NCBI RefSeq assembly: GCF_023072595.1
Contig: NZ_JALLGK010000012.1
Location: forward strand, 1 to 64,000
DNA from: Streptomyces sp. XM4193
GTDB lineage: Bacteria; Actinomycetota; Actinomycetes; Streptomycetales; Streptomycetaceae
DNA length: 64,000 bases
Direction: 5' to 3'
A program made the position numbers and the translations under genes. The notes beneath the pieces were generated by a model that had not been told where the DNA came from, did not search any database, and was given only the letters and a program-made list of their open reading frames with translations. Positions 17,060-25,786 of this stretch are shown here, one piece after another (positions within the stretch are counted from its first letter, which is position 1; the number at the start of each line of letters is the position of its first letter).

Positions 17060-17373
17060 GGTCGGGCTTCCTCCCTGTGGGGCGGAGTGGACGGGCGGTA
17101 CGGGCCGGGTGGGCCCGGGACGCCCGGTGGTCGGGCAACCGGTCGCGCGTTCGGGTCGGCGAACGGGCGACCGGTGCCGTGTGGCCCGTGGAGTATGCCC
17201 GATGCGAGGACGGGGCGTCACCGCATCGGCTGGAAGCCGCCGGTGCCCCCGTCCGCGCGGCGGAGCGGGGGCCTTCCGGCGGGCCGCCCGTACGGGGTGC
17301 GCGGGCCGCGGGTGCGCGCGCTGTGGTCGTGCGGGCCGCGCGTGCGCGGGGGTGCGCGGGCTGCGGTCGTGCG
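17060..17373. other. 314-nt gap, no gene seen
   Basis: A very GC-rich stretch between mscR (stop at 17374) and the acyl-CoA dehydrogenase start. It contains repeated GTGCGCGGG-type words near 17296-17365 but no supported gene. Confidence 0.5.
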
Positions 17374-18459
17374 TCAGAGGACGATCACGGAGCGCAGGAC
17401 GTCGCCGCGGTGCATCCGGTCGAACGCGGCCTCCACGTCGTCCAGGCCGATGCGTTCGGTGACGAAGGAGGCGAGGTCCAGACGGCCCTGCTGGTGCAGA
17501 TCGATCAGCATCGGGAAGTCGCGGGAGGGCAGGCAGTCGCCGTACCAGGAGGACTTGAGCGCGCCTCCGCGGCCGAAGACGTCCAGCAGCGGCAGTTCGA
17601 GCTTCATCTCGGGGGTGGGCACACCGACGAGGACGACCGTGCCGGCCAGGTCCCTTGCGTAGAAGGCCTGTTCGTAGGTCTCGGGGCGGCCGACGGCCTC
17701 GATGACGACGTCCGCGCCGAAGCCTCCGGTGGCCTCCCGGATCGCCTCGACGGGGTCGGTGGCGGTGGCGTCCACGGTGTGGGTGGCGCCGAAGGTGCGG
17801 GCGGTCTCCAGCTTCCGGGGGTCCACGTCGACCGCGATGATCCGGGCCGCTCCGGCCAGGCGCGCTCCGGCCACGGCCGCGTCGCCGACTCCGCCGCAGC
17901 CGATCACCGCGACGCTGTCGCCCCGGCCGACCTGCCCGGTGTTGATGGCGGCGCCGATGCCGGCCATCACGCCGCAACCGAGCAGACCGGCGACGGCCGG
18001 GTCCACGTCCGGGTCGACCTTGGTGCACTGCCCCGCGGCGACCAGCGTCTTCTCGGCGAAGGCGCCGATGCCCAGTGCCGGGGAGAGCGGCGTCCCGTCG
18101 GTCAGGGTCATGGGCTGCCGGGCGTTGTGGGTGTCGAAGCAGTACCAGGGGCGGCCCCGCTCGCAGGCGCGGCAACGGCCGCACACAGCACGCCAGTTGA
18201 GGATCACGACGTCGCCGGGGGCGACCTCGGTGACCCCCTCGCCCACCGACTCCACGACACCGGACGCCTCGTGGCCGAGCAGGAACGGGAACTCGTCGTT
18301 GATCCCGCCCTGCTTGTAGTGGAGGTCGGTGTGGCAGACGCCGCACGCCTTGATGTCGACCACCGCCTCGCCGGGCCCCGGGTCGGGCACGACGATGGTC
18401 TCCACCCGCACCGGCTCGTTCTTGCCCGGCGCCACCACGGCTCGTACTTCCTGCGTCAT
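17374..18459 (-). CDS. mscR: S-(hydroxymethyl)mycothiol dehydrogenase
   Basis: 361 residues of the zinc-containing medium-chain dehydrogenase family. It oxidises S-hydroxymethylmycothiol, formed from formaldehyde and mycothiol, and also acts as nitrosomycothiol reductase. Seen here are the catalytic zinc motif [21 protein letters not shown], the structural-zinc cysteines [15 protein letters not shown], the NAD fold [11 protein letters not shown] and the family segment [19 protein letters not shown]. Length and sequence agree with actinomycete MscR. The ATG at 18459 has GAGGAG 5 nt upstream. A metallo-beta-lactamase-fold gene often follows mscR in actinomycetes; none is here. Confidence 0.95.
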   Translation of the reverse strand: MTQEVRAVVAPGKNEPVRVETIVVPDPGPGEAVVDIKACGVCHTDLHYKQGGINDEFPFLLGHEASGVVESVGEGVTEVAPGDVVILNWRAVCGRCRACERGRPWYCFDTHNARQPMTLTDGTPLSPALGIGAFAEKTLVAAGQCTKVDPDVDPAVAGLLGCGVMAGIGAAINTGQVGRGDSVAVIGCGGVGDAAVAGARLAGAARIIAVDVDPRKLETARTFGATHTVDATATDPVEAIREATGGFGADVVIEAVGRPETYEQAFYARDLAGTVVLVGVPTPEMKLELPLLDVFGRGGALKSSWYGDCLPSRDFPMLIDLHQQGRLDLASFVTERIGLDDVEAAFDRMHRGDVLRSVIVL

Positions 18460-18723
18460 CAGCGCTCCTCGTCCAGGGTCCCGGTCACCGGCCCACTGCG
18501 ACGAGAAGACCCAGGTCACGGCGTGGCCGGCACAGCCCTCCCAGGCTCTCACGAACGTCGCGGGCGCGGGCGGGCGTTGCGGCACCCGGCAGGGGGCCGG
18601 GTGCCGCGCGGAAGCCCGCCGGTACGCCGGTGCGGGCGGGTCCGCTGCGCGGTGCGGCGGACGGGCCGACGAGGTGGACGGGGAGGGACGGTGAAGCGGG
18701 ACGGGGCGGCGGGGCGGTGAGGC

Positions 18724-20139
18724 TCAGCCGGCCTCGCGCACCGCCGAGACGGCCTTGCGGGCTGCCACCAGGACCGGGTCCCACACGGGCGAGAAGGGCG
18801 GCGCGTAGCCGAGGTCGAGCATGGTCATCTGCTCGACGGTCATACCGGCGGTCAGCGCCACCGCCGCGATGTCGACCCGCTTGCCCGCGCCCTCGCGTCC
18901 GACGATCTGCGCGCCCAGCAGACGGCCGGTACGGCGTTCGGCGAGCAGTTTGACGCGCATGGGGGCGGCGCCGGGGTAGTAGCCGGCGCGGCTGGTGGCC
19001 TCGACGGTCACGGTGACCCAGCGCAACCCGGCGGCCCGGGCCTGCGCCTCCAGCAGCCCGGTGCGGCCGATCTCCAGCTCGCACACCTTGCTGACCGCGG
19101 TTCCGACCACGCCGGGGAAGGTGGCGTAGTCGCCCCCGATGTTGCGACCGACGACCTGTCCCTGCTTGTTGGCGTGGGTGCCGAGCGGGATGTGCCGGTG
19201 GGCGCCGGTGATTCGGTCCAGCACCTCGACGCAGTCGCCGGCGGCCCAGATGTTGTCGTGTCCTCGCACCCGCATGGCCAGGTCGGTCAGCACTCCCCCG
19301 CTGTCGCCCAGCGGCAGGCCGGCGTCCCGGGCGAGGTCGGTGAGCGGCTGCACGCCCATGCCGAGGACGACCAGTTCGGCCTCGTGGCGGTCGGTCTCGG
19401 TGGTGACGGCACGTACCCGGCCCTGTGCGTCGGTCTCCAGCGCGGTGACGGCCGAGCCGAGGGCGGTGGCCACCTCCATGCGGTTCAGTGCTTCGCGGAC
19501 GTGGGCGCCCATGTCCGGGTCGAGGGTGGTCATGGGCTCCTCGGCCCGGTCGACGAGGGTGACGCGGTAGCCGTGCCGCAGCAGGGCCTCGGCCATCTCC
19601 ACCCCGATGTAGCCGGCTCCCACGACCACGGCGCTCGGCTGCTCGTCGGCGCGGCGCCGGTCCAGCGCGGCGAGGTCGGCCAGGAGGCGTTCGCCGTCGC
19701 CCAGGGTCTGTACGGCGTGCACGCCCTCGGCGTCGATGCCGGGCAGCGGCGGCCGGATGGGCCGGGCGCCGGTGGCCAGGACGAGTTCGTCGTAGCCGGT
19801 CCACTCCTCCCGGCCGCTGTCGCGTTCGCGGGTGCGCACCCGCGAGCCCTCCACGTCCAGCGTGGTGACCTCGGTGCGGGTGCGCACGTCGACACCGCGT
19901 TCCCGGTGTTCCTGCGGGCTGCGGGCCACCAGTTCGTCGCGGTCGGTGACGTCGCCGGCGACCCAGTACGGGATGCCGCAGGCGGAGTAGGAGGTGTGGT
20001 CACCGCGTTCGAAGGCGACGATCTCCAACTCCTCGGGCGGGCACAGCCGTCGGGCCTGGGACGCGGCGGACATGCCGGCGGCGTCGCCCCCGACCACCAC
20101 CATTCTTCTGGGGCTCGTGGTCCTGCCGGGACGGCTCAT
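18724..20139 (-). CDS. CoA-disulfide-reductase-like FAD/NAD(P) oxidoreductase
   Basis: 471 residues of the single-cysteine flavoprotein disulfide reductase group. It has an FAD fold VVVGGDAAGMSAASQARR, the redox cysteine in SACGIPYW, an NAD fold VVVGAGYIGVEMAEAL, a second FAD motif NIWAAGDCVEV, and a C-terminal dimerisation domain ending YAPPFSPVWDPVLVA. Members reduce CoA disulfide or persulfides, or act as NADH oxidases. The product cannot be narrowed further. The ATG at 20139 has GAGAGGAA upstream. It lies upstream of mscR on the same strand with a 264-nt gap. Both may serve thiol homeostasis, which is inference. Confidence 0.9.
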   Translation of the reverse strand: MSRPGRTTSPRRMVVVGGDAAGMSAASQARRLCPPEELEIVAFERGDHTSYSACGIPYWVAGDVTDRDELVARSPQEHRERGVDVRTRTEVTTLDVEGSRVRTRERDSGREEWTGYDELVLATGARPIRPPLPGIDAEGVHAVQTLGDGERLLADLAALDRRRADEQPSAVVVGAGYIGVEMAEALLRHGYRVTLVDRAEEPMTTLDPDMGAHVREALNRMEVATALGSAVTALETDAQGRVRAVTTETDRHEAELVVLGMGVQPLTDLARDAGLPLGDSGGVLTDLAMRVRGHDNIWAAGDCVEVLDRITGAHRHIPLGTHANKQGQVVGRNIGGDYATFPGVVGTAVSKVCELEIGRTGLLEAQARAAGLRWVTVTVEATSRAGYYPGAAPMRVKLLAERRTGRLLGAQIVGREGAGKRVDIAAVALTAGMTVEQMTMLDLGYAPPFSPVWDPVLVAARKAVSAVREAG

Positions 20140-20533
20140 CCGCGGTTCCTCTCGGGTGGTGGTGCCGGTCGCACCTGGTCCGCCGACCGTACCCGGGCGC
20201 TCGTGCGGTCGGCGGCGCCGCGGGAGGGCGGCCGGGGCGCAGGGGCGTACGGGCCTGCGGGCGACGCGAGTTGACGCTCCGGCGGCGCGGCGCGGCAGTT
20301 CGTGCGGCACGTGCGGTGGGCTCGGTGGGCTCGGAGTGGGCCGCTCGCGTTGGGCCCCGCCGTGAACGGGACGGTCCGGCCGGTGCGCGGTCCGCCGGCG
20401 CGGTGCAGTGCCGGGACGCGGGACGCGGGACGCTGCCCGCGGGGGCCGAGGGCCGCGGCGGTAGCGTCTGGCGGTGCGGGCCGCCGAGGTTGTCGGCGGG
20501 CCTGTTTCAGAGACGACGAGGGAGCGGGTGGCG
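20140..20533. other. 394-nt divergent intergenic region
   Basis: Divergent promoter region between the flavoprotein and the zinc-ribbon gene. It is G-rich with many short repeats. I could not place promoters, and no gene is supported. Confidence 0.5.
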
Positions 20534-20746
20534 ATGGCGGCGCGGGCGTATGTGAACGAGCAGCAGGTCAGCTGTGTCTTCTGCCGGTTCGACCGATTCG
20601 ACCGGCGCGAGATAAAGCTCAACACCACGGGCATGTCGTTCATGGGGTTGGACTGGGCGAACAAGGCGGCCACCGGGCTGGTGTGCGCGCAGTGCGGCTA
20701 CATCCAGATGTTCCTGGACCCGGCGATCCGTTACGAGGACGCCTGA
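20534..20746 (+). CDS. Small zinc-ribbon protein
   Basis: 70 residues with two CxxC knuckles, CVFC and CAQC, about 40 residues apart. The spacing suits a single structural zinc ribbon. The rest includes a conserved-looking RFDRFDRREIKLNTTGMSFMGLDWANKAATG. The ATG at 20534 lies 9 nt after GAGGGAG (20518-20524). A GTG at 20528 is also possible but too close. The function is unknown; zinc ribbons of this size bind nucleic acid or protein. It precedes the lipoprotein gene by 270 nt. Confidence 0.7.
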   Translation: MAARAYVNEQQVSCVFCRFDRFDRREIKLNTTGMSFMGLDWANKAATGLVCAQCGYIQMFLDPAIRYEDA

Positions 20747-21016
20747 GCCGGGCCGGGAAGCGGTACGGCGCGGGGTTGCGGAGTCGGTACGGCCGCGGCG
20801 GCGCGGGAGCGGTGCGCGGGAACGGCGGCACGAAGCCGGTTCCGCCTCGCACGTCTGTGCCCTCTTCGGCGGTGTGAGCCCTGCCCAAGACCCTTTGGCG
20901 GTACCCGCGTTGAGCCGGTGCGACTACTGCGGGTGAGTGGAGCGACACAGGTGTCGTACGCTGCTCGTCTGCAGCAGGGGGATCACTTTTCCGCGCTCCA
21001 CAGGAGGATCAGCACC

Positions 21017-21727
21017 ATGTCACGACGGGGTACTTCGGGTATCGCAGTCGCCGCCGCGCTCACCGCCGTTCTGCTCTCGGCCTGCGGAGGCGGTGAGGAC
21101 GGGTCGAGCGGGTCCGCCGACAAGGGCGCCGACGCCGGGGGCCGCTCCGCCGAGGAGCTGGTCAAGGCCGTGAACAAGGAGATGGGCGCGACCTCCTTCC
21201 GTGCCAAGGGCAGCAGCACCGCGTTCGACGGCGGGCAGCAGGAGATGTGGGTGGACCCGGAGCAGGGTCTGCGCATCCGGGTGTCGGCACCGGAGTTGGC
21301 GACGACCGACATGTTCTGCTCGGAGGGCACGCTCTACACCAGCACCGCCCTGGTCTCCGCCCAGTTGGCGCAGAAGGGCCAGAAGGTCCAGGTGCCCAAG
21401 GACCTGGAGGACAAGTACGTCACCACCACCGCCGGCGGCAGCTGCAACCGGCTGTACGAGATCTTCCCCGGTGCGAAGCTGGACGAGAAGCTGAACGACG
21501 AAGTCGGCGGCAGGGCCACCACCGCTCTGGTGGCCGAGTCCCAGGGCAACAAGGACGTGTACCAGGTCGCGGCGAAGGGCAAGGCGCTGGTGCTGCGCAT
21601 GGACTCCGAGCACGGAGACCGCAAGAGCACCACGCGCTACGACTCCTTCGGCGAGGAGCTGCGCATCACCATGCCGCAGAAGGACTCGGTGATCGCGATG
21701 AAGGAGTTCCAGGACGCGGTGAAGTGA
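21017..21727 (+). CDS. Putative lipoprotein (LppX/LprG-like possible)
   Basis: 236 residues. The signal peptide ends in the lipobox LLSAC with the lipidated residue at Cys23, followed by a Gly/Ser/Asp-rich linker. The folded part (residues ~45-236) has AEELVKAVNKEMGATSFRAKGSSTAFDG, which recalls the start of LppX/LprAFG-type lipid-carrying lipoproteins, but this is not secure. Two cysteines (CSEG and GSCNRL) could pair. AGGAGG precedes ATG 21017. It has its own terminator and seems monocistronic. It would be processed by Lnt. Confidence 0.85.
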   Translation: MSRRGTSGIAVAAALTAVLLSACGGGEDGSSGSADKGADAGGRSAEELVKAVNKEMGATSFRAKGSSTAFDGGQQEMWVDPEQGLRIRVSAPELATTDMFCSEGTLYTSTALVSAQLAQKGQKVQVPKDLEDKYVTTTAGGSCNRLYEIFPGAKLDEKLNDEVGGRATTALVAESQGNKDVYQVAAKGKALVLRMDSEHGDRKSTTRYDSFGEELRITMPQKDSVIAMKEFQDAVK

Positions 21728-21741
21728 CCCTCCCCGTACGG

Positions 21742-21780
21742 CACTTCGGGGCGCCCCGGCTTTCGGGGCGCCCCGAAGTG
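21742..21780. terminator. Bidirectional terminator, 16-bp perfect stem
   Basis: Arms 21742-21757 and 21765-21780 are perfectly complementary over 16 bp with a 7-nt loop. It lies between the lipoprotein stop and the convergent quinone oxidoreductase stop. Confidence 0.9.
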
Positions 21781-21842
21781 TGCGGCGGCGGATGCGCGGG
21801 TTCACCGCGCGGCGCGGGCGGCGGGTGTGGCGCGGTGCCGGA

Positions 21843-22811
21843 TCAGCGCAGTCGGAGGGTGACCTTGCCGGTGGCGCGACGCTCGTCGAGCAGGGCCAGG
21901 GCGTCCGCGGCCTCGTCGAGGCTGTGGCGGGGGCCGGCCGGCGGGACGATCTCACCGGACTCCAGCAGTGGCAGCAGCTCCTGCCACTGTGCGCGCAGGT
22001 AGTCGGGACGGGCCAGCCAGAACGCGCCCCAACCGACCCCGACCACCGAGATGTTGTTCAGCAGCAGTCGGTTGACCTTGACGGTGGGAATCTCGCCGCC
22101 GGTGAAGCCGACGACCAGCAGCCGTCCCTCGGGGGCGAGGCTGCGCAGCGAGTCGGTGAAGCGGTCGCCGCCGACCGGGTCGACGACGATGTCCACTCCC
22201 CTGCCGCCGGTCGACTCGGCGACACGGGCCCGGAATCCGTCCGCGAGTACGGTCTCGTGCGCCCCCGCGGCCCGCGCCGCCTCGGCCTTGGCATCGGTGG
22301 AGACGACGGCGATGACATGGGCGCCGAGTGCGCGGGCGAGCTGCACGGCGGCGGTGCCGACTCCCCCGGCGGCACCGTGCACCAGTACGGTCTCCCCCGC
22401 GCGCAGACCCCCGCGGCGGGTGAGGGCGAAGTGCACGGTGAGGTAGTTCATCGGCAGCCCGGCGGCGGCAGTGAAGGAGAGCCGGTCCGGCAGCGGGAAG
22501 ACGGCTCGGCTGTCGACGGCGACCAGTTCGGCGAAGCCGCCGAACCCGGGGAAGGCGGCCACCCGGTCGCCTGCGCTCAGTCCGCTGTCCTCGGGGGCGC
22601 TGCGCACCACTCCGGCGACCTCGGAGCCGGGGCTGAACGGGGGCTCGGGCCGCAGCTGGTACTCGCCGCGCGTCAACAGCACGTCGGGGTAGGCGACTCC
22701 GGCCTCGTGGACCTCGATCAGGACCTGGCCGGGTCCGGCCTGCGGGTCGTCGACCTCGGCGACCGCGACGGACCGGGGGCCGTCCAGCGTGGACACCTGT
22801 ACTGCGCGCAT
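21843..22811 (-). CDS. Zinc-free NADPH:quinone oxidoreductase family protein
   Basis: 322 residues of the medium-chain dehydrogenase superfamily without the zinc cysteines. It has PGSEVAGVV, the signature VLVHGAAGGVGTAAVQLARALGA and VDPVGGDRF. Such enzymes reduce quinones or enoyl groups with NADPH. The ATG at 22811 has AGAGGAG upstream. It is followed upstream on the same strand by a histidine phosphatase and the acyl-CoA dehydrogenase operon, so it may belong to that lipid-oxidation group. Confidence 0.92.
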   Translation of the reverse strand: MRAVQVSTLDGPRSVAVAEVDDPQAGPGQVLIEVHEAGVAYPDVLLTRGEYQLRPEPPFSPGSEVAGVVRSAPEDSGLSAGDRVAAFPGFGGFAELVAVDSRAVFPLPDRLSFTAAAGLPMNYLTVHFALTRRGGLRAGETVLVHGAAGGVGTAAVQLARALGAHVIAVVSTDAKAEAARAAGAHETVLADGFRARVAESTGGRGVDIVVDPVGGDRFTDSLRSLAPEGRLLVVGFTGGEIPTVKVNRLLLNNISVVGVGWGAFWLARPDYLRAQWQELLPLLESGEIVPPAGPRHSLDEAADALALLDERRATGKVTLRLR

Positions 22812-22923
22812 GGGCGGTTCTCCTCTGGTGGGTGTGGACGCGGGCTGGGCCGGCGGAGGGCTGTGGGACGGTCGTGGGGATGCGGGTGGGCTGTGGCGAG
22901 TGTGCCGAAGTGCGGGCGGGCTG

Positions 22924-23691
22924 TCAGCGGTAGGTGCGCAGGGCCTGCTGCTCGCCGCTGAGATGGGCGTGGTCGTTGAGGGCGAGCAGGGTGGCGCCGG
23001 AGCGTCCGATGAGCACCGTGGTCACGGCGGCGTTGAGCATCACACGGTTGACGGCCACCACCGCGGGGGCGGGCAGCGACAGCAGTCGTCCGCACAGTGC
23101 GGCCAGCACCCCGCCCGAGGTGACGACGATGGCGTCGCGTGCGGCCGGTGCACGGTGGGCATCGGGGTCGGCGACGGCGTCGGCCGGGGCGGTGACGAGG
23201 GCGGCGGTGAGGTCCGCCAGGGCTTCGCCCGCGCCCTGGCTGAACCGCTGCCAGCCGTCCTCGTCCGCTGCCGGCGCGTCTGCCTCGATCCACCGCAACA
23301 GCGCCGCGTCCAGCAGCTGTTGGACCTCGCGCGAGCTGCTCGGAGCGGCACTGTGCGCACGCTCGCGCGCGGCGCCCCCGGTGGTCGCGGAGCTGCCGGG
23401 GCTCTCGACGGCCGCAGAGCCGTGACGGTCGAGCAGGCGCAGGTGGTCGTACTCGTTCCACCGGGCGTCGGTGCGCAGTGCGCTGCCGAAGTTGCCTGCA
23501 CGGGCGAGGAGTTCGGCGGTCTCGCGCTGCCTGCGCAGGGTGCCGCAGACCAGCAGGGGGTCGCGCGGCGCCCGGCGAGCCAGCTCGCGCCCGACCACGG
23601 CGGCCTGGACCCGGCCGGTGTCCGAGAGCGCGTCGTAGTCCTGCGCGCCGAAGGACGCCTGGCCATGGCGCACGAGGTGGATGACGGGCAT
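22924..23691 (-). CDS. Histidine phosphatase family protein
   Basis: 255 residues. The catalytic LVRHGQASFG at the N-terminus supplies the phospho-histidine. The second arginine and histidine appear in TLRRQRETAELL and IVVTSGGVLAAL. The last motif lacks the usual His (GGV instead of HGG or HGV-type), so activity is open to question. A Ser/Ala-rich insert sits at about residues 105-125. It lies 44 nt downstream of the kinase-like gene on the same strand, as often seen beside acyl-CoA dehydrogenase/APH operons. Confidence 0.88.
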   Translation of the reverse strand: MPVIHLVRHGQASFGAQDYDALSDTGRVQAAVVGRELARRAPRDPLLVCGTLRRQRETAELLARAGNFGSALRTDARWNEYDHLRLLDRHGSAAVESPGSSATTGGAARERAHSAAPSSSREVQQLLDAALLRWIEADAPAADEDGWQRFSQGAGEALADLTAALVTAPADAVADPDAHRAPAARDAIVVTSGGVLAALCGRLLSLPAPAVVAVNRVMLNAAVTTVLIGRSGATLLALNDHAHLSGEQQALRTYR

Positions 23692-23735
23692 TGCCTGGTG
23701 CCTTTCACGAGGTTGCGGTTGGCCTCCGGCCCGCG

Positions 23736-24809
23736 TCAGCTCCTGCGCGCGGAACCGGACTTCGCCGAGCGGATGCTCGAACGGCAGCGGTGGTGAAGGT
23801 AGTTGACGGCGAGCCACAGATGCCGGAAGGCCGGGTTGCGGGTCTGCCCGTGGTGGTAGCGGTGGTAGATCTGCTGGGCGATACCGGCGAGCCGGAACAT
23901 GCCGAACACCTCGTAGAAGACCCAGTTCTCCACCGGCAGGCCGGTGCCGCGGCGGTAGCGCTCCACCAGTTCGGCGCGGGTCAGCATGCCCGGGAGGTGG
24001 CTGGGCTGGCGCCGGGTGGAGCGGGCCATCCGGTCGTCGTCCGCCTGCACCCAGTACGCCAGCGCGCTGCCGAGCTCCATCAACGGGTCGCCCACCGTGG
24101 CCAGTTCCCAGTCCAGTACGCCGACGACCTCCAGGGTGTCGGGATCCAGGACGAGATTGTCCAGGCGCCAGTCGTTGTGGATGACGCGGGCGGCGACGTC
24201 CTCGGGGCGGTTGGCGGCGAGCCAGCGCGAGACGCCGGCGAAGCTCGGGGTGTTCCAGGTGCGTGCGCGGGCGTACCGCCGGGTCCAGCCCTCGACCTGG
24301 CGCTCGACGTAGCCCGGGCCTCGGCCGAGGTCCGCGAGGGCGGTGTCGGCGGGATCGACCCGGTGGAGTTCGATCAAGGTGTCGACAAAGCGCTCGGACA
24401 GTGCGCGGGCCCGGGCGGGGCCGAGGTCCAGGCCCGCGGGCGGGTTGCGCCGCAGCACGACGCCCTGCACCCGGTCCATCACGTAGAACTCGTCGCCGAT
24501 GACCTCCGGGTCCCGGCACAGCGCCCGTACGTTCGGCACCTTCCCGAAGACGGGGCGCAGCGCCTGCTGGACCCGGTACTCGCGCGCCATGTCGTGCGCG
24601 GTGGAGGATCTGCCGCCTCTCGGCGGGCGACGCAGGATCAGTTCGGTGTCCGGGTAGCGCAGCAGATACGTCAGGTTGGACGCGCCGCCGGAGAACTGGG
24701 TGACGGTGGGGCTTCCGCTCACCTGCGGCAGGCGCTCCGCCAGCCAGGCGGAGACGCGGTCGGTGTCGAAGGCGTCCTCGGCCCGTACCTGTCCGAGTCC
24801 CTCGCTCAT
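23736..24809 (-). CDS. Phosphotransferase (APH) family protein, ACAD10/11-like
   Basis: 357 residues of the aminoglycoside/choline kinase-like fold. The catalytic loop is VIHNDWRLDNLVLDPDT (D is the base) and the metal motif is VLDWELATVGDP. An ATP-binding beta-hairpin lies at FSGGASNLTYLL. In eukaryotes this domain is fused to acyl-CoA dehydrogenases (ACAD10/11) and acts on 4-hydroxyacyl-CoA. Bacterial copies sit beside acyl-CoA dehydrogenase genes, as here. Its ATG overlaps the SDR stop (ATGA), so it is translationally coupled. The C-terminus is Ser/Arg-rich. Confidence 0.92.
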   Translation of the reverse strand: MSEGLGQVRAEDAFDTDRVSAWLAERLPQVSGSPTVTQFSGGASNLTYLLRYPDTELILRRPPRGGRSSTAHDMAREYRVQQALRPVFGKVPNVRALCRDPEVIGDEFYVMDRVQGVVLRRNPPAGLDLGPARARALSERFVDTLIELHRVDPADTALADLGRGPGYVERQVEGWTRRYARARTWNTPSFAGVSRWLAANRPEDVAARVIHNDWRLDNLVLDPDTLEVVGVLDWELATVGDPLMELGSALAYWVQADDDRMARSTRRQPSHLPGMLTRAELVERYRRGTGLPVENWVFYEVFGMFRLAGIAQQIYHRYHHGQTRNPAFRHLWLAVNYLHHRCRSSIRSAKSGSARRS

Positions 24810-25786
24810 CGCGCCGTCCCGCGCGGGGCGTCGGGGGCGGTGCCGCCCGTCGCGGCGGCCCGGCCGGCGGCGGTGACGTCCTCACGCACGCCGGCCTCGG
24901 GGCCGGTGTGCTCGGGGCCGGTGTGCTCGGGGCCGGCAGGGGCCGGGGCGTCGGGGGCGGCCGCGTTGCCAGCGGGGGCGGGCTGCGCTGCCTCTGCCTC
25001 AAGGTCCTGGGCGTCGAGTTTGGCCTTGGTGCGCAGCCACTGGCGGCCGATGCGGCGGTCCGCCAGCGCGGGCAGCAGTCGTTTGACGGCCACGGCGATC
25101 CGGCCCTCGCGGTGGGTGTTGATCAGGAAGCGGCCCTTGGCCACGGCCCGCACGGCGCGGTCGGCGAGCTGCTCCGGGGTGAGCGAACCGTGCCGGATGA
25201 GGTGGTCGGCGAGCCGGGCGAGCACCGGATCGGGGCTGCGGAGACCGGAGTTGAGCCGGGTCGGCACGAAGCCGGGACAGATCACGCTGGTACGGATGTG
25301 CCAGGGCGCCAGCTCGTGCCGCAGCGTCTCGCTGAGGGAGATCACGGCGGCCTTGGAGACGTTGTAGGACGACATTCCGGGCAGGTTCATCAGTCCGGCG
25401 AGCGAGGCGACGTTGACCAGGTGCCCACTGCCCTGCTCCTTGAGGAGCGGGATGAAGGTGCGGCAGCCGAGAACCGTGCCGTGCAGGTTGATGTCGAGGA
25501 TCCAGTCCCAGTCCTCCTGTTCGATCCGCTCCAGCCGGCCGGCCGCGGCCACCCCGGCGTTGTTGACCAGCACGTCCAGGCCGCCCCAGTTCGTCTCGCA
25601 CCAGGTGCGCGCCCGGCGCCAGTCCTCGGGGTCGGTGACGTCCAGCTTCAGGTGTTCGGCGCCGCCCGGATCCTCGGGCGGCAGCAGGTCGCCGACGAGG
25701 ACGCGGTGCCCGTCGGCGAGGTAGCGCGCGACGAGCGCACGGCCGAGGCCGCTCGAACCGCCGGTGATCAGGACGCGCAGGCTCAT
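24806..25786 (-). CDS. Short-chain dehydrogenase/reductase
   Basis: 326 residues: a classical SDR with nucleotide motif TGGSSGLG, NNAG, catalytic Ser in NVASLAG, and YNVSK. An extended C-terminal tail rich in Ala/Pro contains a perfect repeat of GPEHT. The substrate is probably a hydroxyacyl-CoA or a related alcohol, judging by its coupling between acyl-CoA dehydrogenase and APH genes. Both junctions are ATGA overlaps (25783-25786 and 24806-24809). Confidence 0.93.
   Translation of the reverse strand: MSLRVLITGGSSGLGRALVARYLADGHRVLVGDLLPPEDPGGAEHLKLDVTDPEDWRRARTWCETNWGGLDVLVNNAGVAAAGRLERIEQEDWDWILDINLHGTVLGCRTFIPLLKEQGSGHLVNVASLAGLMNLPGMSSYNVSKAAVISLSETLRHELAPWHIRTSVICPGFVPTRLNSGLRSPDPVLARLADHLIRHGSLTPEQLADRAVRAVAKGRFLINTHREGRIAVAVKRLLPALADRRIGRQWLRTKAKLDAQDLEAEAAQPAPAGNAAAPDAPAPAGPEHTGPEHTGPEAGVREDVTAAGRAAATGGTAPDAPRGTAR

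Noticed and set aside
24890-24945. Repeat of GGCCGGTGTGCTCGG as a regulatory element
   Set aside because: It is inside the SDR coding frame and simply encodes the repeated GPEHT of the tail.
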